Source of the DNA: Cricetomys ansorgei
Lineage: Eukaryota > Chordata > Mammalia > Rodentia > Nesomyidae
Direction of reading: 5' to 3'
NCBI GenBank assembly: GCA_026225945.1
Contig: JAMJFZ010000088.1
Location: 1-64,000, forward strand
Length of the DNA stretch: 64,000 bases
A model generated the notes under the pieces. That model worked only from the letters and a program-made list of their open reading frames with translations, did not search any database and was not told where the DNA came from. The position numbers and the translations under genes are program-made. This document shows, in pieces, positions 62,395 to 64,000 of the stretch. Within the stretch, counting starts at the first letter, position 1. Every line of letters starts with the position of its first letter.

Positions 62395-64000
62395 CCTGTC
62401 ATTGATGATGTAACATAACCCATATTTTAAGGTGATTTGTCCTTCCAATTTTCAAATCATTTTCTTCTAATTTTGATATCACATACCTTGATGGTATCAC
62501 ATCATCTCAAATATGATTTCATTTCTTTCCAATACTGCAGTCATAACAATCACAGTATGGTATCACATATTTACATTGTTGTTGCCTATCATCATGTATA
62601 TGATATGAGTTTCTTCCAATACTGATTTCATATGTTGACATCACATAACCCCAATTAGGATGACTTATCCTTCCAATTATCATGTCATTTCATTTCAGTT
62701 ATGAGTCATATCCTTACTTTGATGCTGTCACAATCCATTTATAATGAGTGTCAGATCCTACCTATATGTTTTCATATGTCATGCATCTACATTGTTGATG
62801 TCATATCATCAGAATTATGATGTCAGTTTCTTCCATTTGTCATATATTTGTATTGTTTATAACATTTCATCACAATTTCATGTCAGTTTGTTTGAGTTAT
62901 GCTGACATATATGTATATTAATGATGTCACATTGTAATCTACATTATGATGTCTTATTCTTCCCATTAACATGTCATTTCATTCCAGTTATGAGTCATAT
63001 CCTTACTTTGATGCTGTCACAATCCATTTATAATGAGTGTCAGATCCTTCCTATAGGTTTTCATATTCTTCTTATTGTGATGTCATGCATATACATTGTT
63101 GATGTCACATCATCCCAATCATGATGTCAGTTTCTTCCAATGGTCATATATTTGCATTGTTTATATCATTTCATCACAATTTCATGTCAATATGTTTCAG
63201 TTATGGTGACATGTATGTATATTAATGATGTCACATCATAATCTACATTATGATGTCTTATTCTTACCGTTACCATGCCATTTCATTCCAATTGTTCTGT
63301 CACAACCTGATATTGATGGTTTCACATCATCCCATTTATAATATCAATTCCTTTCATTATGCTGTCATATCCTTCTGATTGTGATATCATATCTTGTTGA
63401 TGTTAGCTCTTCATAATTGTCAGTTTCTCCCAATTATGAGGTCATATATTTACATAGATTAATTCAAATAATCCACATTATGCTGTCTAATCCTCTAATT
63501 ATCACATCATTTCCTTTCAATTGTGATGTCACATATTTACAATGATGGTATCACATCATCAAAATTATGATGTCAGTTCCTGCCAATTATTCTGTCATAT
63601 ACCTCCTATAATGACATCATGTATTTATACAATTTATGTACCCTCATCATAGTTATTATATCTGTTTCTGAAAATTATATCATATTTATTTACATGGATA
63701 ATGTCACATAATCCATATTATATTGTCATATTCTCCAAATTTCTGGTCATTTCCTTCCTATTGTGATGTCACATACTTATGTTGATGGTGTCACATTGTT
63801 ACAATTATGATATCTCTTCCTTCTAATTTTGGTATGATATCACTCATTTTACAAAGACATGTTTACACTGTTGTCACATGATCATGATGAAGATTTCAGT
63901 TCCCTTTGTTTACAATGTCATATAGTTACATTGTTTATATCAATCACACTGATATGATGTCAGTTCCTTCCAAATTTGCTGTCATGTCCTTATTATGATG
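62395..64000. repeat. GTCA/TGATGTCA satellite-like array, open at window end
   Basis: A subunit of roughly 22-24 bp with a core like ATGATGTCA or ATCATGTCAT repeats over 1.6 kb. Three subunits form a loose trimer (ATTATGATGTCAGTTCCTTCC, then a CATGTCATAT unit, then TTGATGTCACATCATC). A higher-order unit near 290 bp is clear: ATGAGTCATATCCTTACTTT with its long downstream context occurs at 62701 and 62990. The array continues past the window edge. Confidence -1.

Noticed and set aside
62141..63124. Three + frames of 62-78 codons in the array
   Set aside because: Open only because the repeat unit has few stops in one frame; no homology and no start context.

Overview
The window is AT-rich mammalian DNA from a muroid rodent. 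Evidence: diverged rodent B1 SINEs on both strands, one B2/B3-type SINE, rodent-type L1 3' UTR and ORF2 pieces, ERV LTRs and long CA/TG microsatellites. There are no operons and almost no long open frames. The species cannot be fixed from sequence alone.

The one gene supported in full is a secreted lipocalin on the + strand at about 38.27-52.0 kb. It belongs to the odorant-binding protein (OBP)/aphrodisin/probasin family. Its seven exons were rebuilt by eye. The coding exons are 66 (from the ATG), 140, 71, 111, 102 and 17 nt (to the stop), and a last exon is 3' UTR only. Sizes and phases match the conserved lipocalin gene plan. The joined frame is 168 codons with consensus splice signals, a TATA box about 90 bp before the ATG and a poly(A) signal at the end. 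It aligns almost without gaps to hamster aphrodisin over the barrel, but it has lost the GxW tryptophan (now Phe) and the CxxxC motif and is strongly basic. In other rodents this family is clustered on the X chromosome, so this is probably part of that cluster (inference).

Layout. 0.5-8.5 kb: an old tandem duplication of about 3.3-3.7 kb, with an antisense L1 piece between the copies. 9.8-12.3 kb: antisense L1 with an LTR nested in it. 12.5-31 kb: mostly unique DNA with scattered B1s, a solo LTR, an L1 3' piece, a 190-codon orphan frame and microsatellites. 31.1-36.6 kb: a broken endogenous retrovirus interval lying exactly between two 508-bp direct repeats. 38.3-52 kb: the lipocalin gene, whose intron 2 holds a long antisense L1 with a second nested element. 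52.3-58.9 kb: a diverged tandem array with a period near 970 bp. 59-62.3 kb: B2/B3 SINE and AT repeats. 62.4-64.0 kb: a tandem array built on GTCA/TGATGTCA-type subunits that runs off the window edge.

No rRNA, tRNA, CRISPR or bacterial feature was seen. Repeat family names come from pattern memory, so ends of old repeats are accurate only to some tens of bases.
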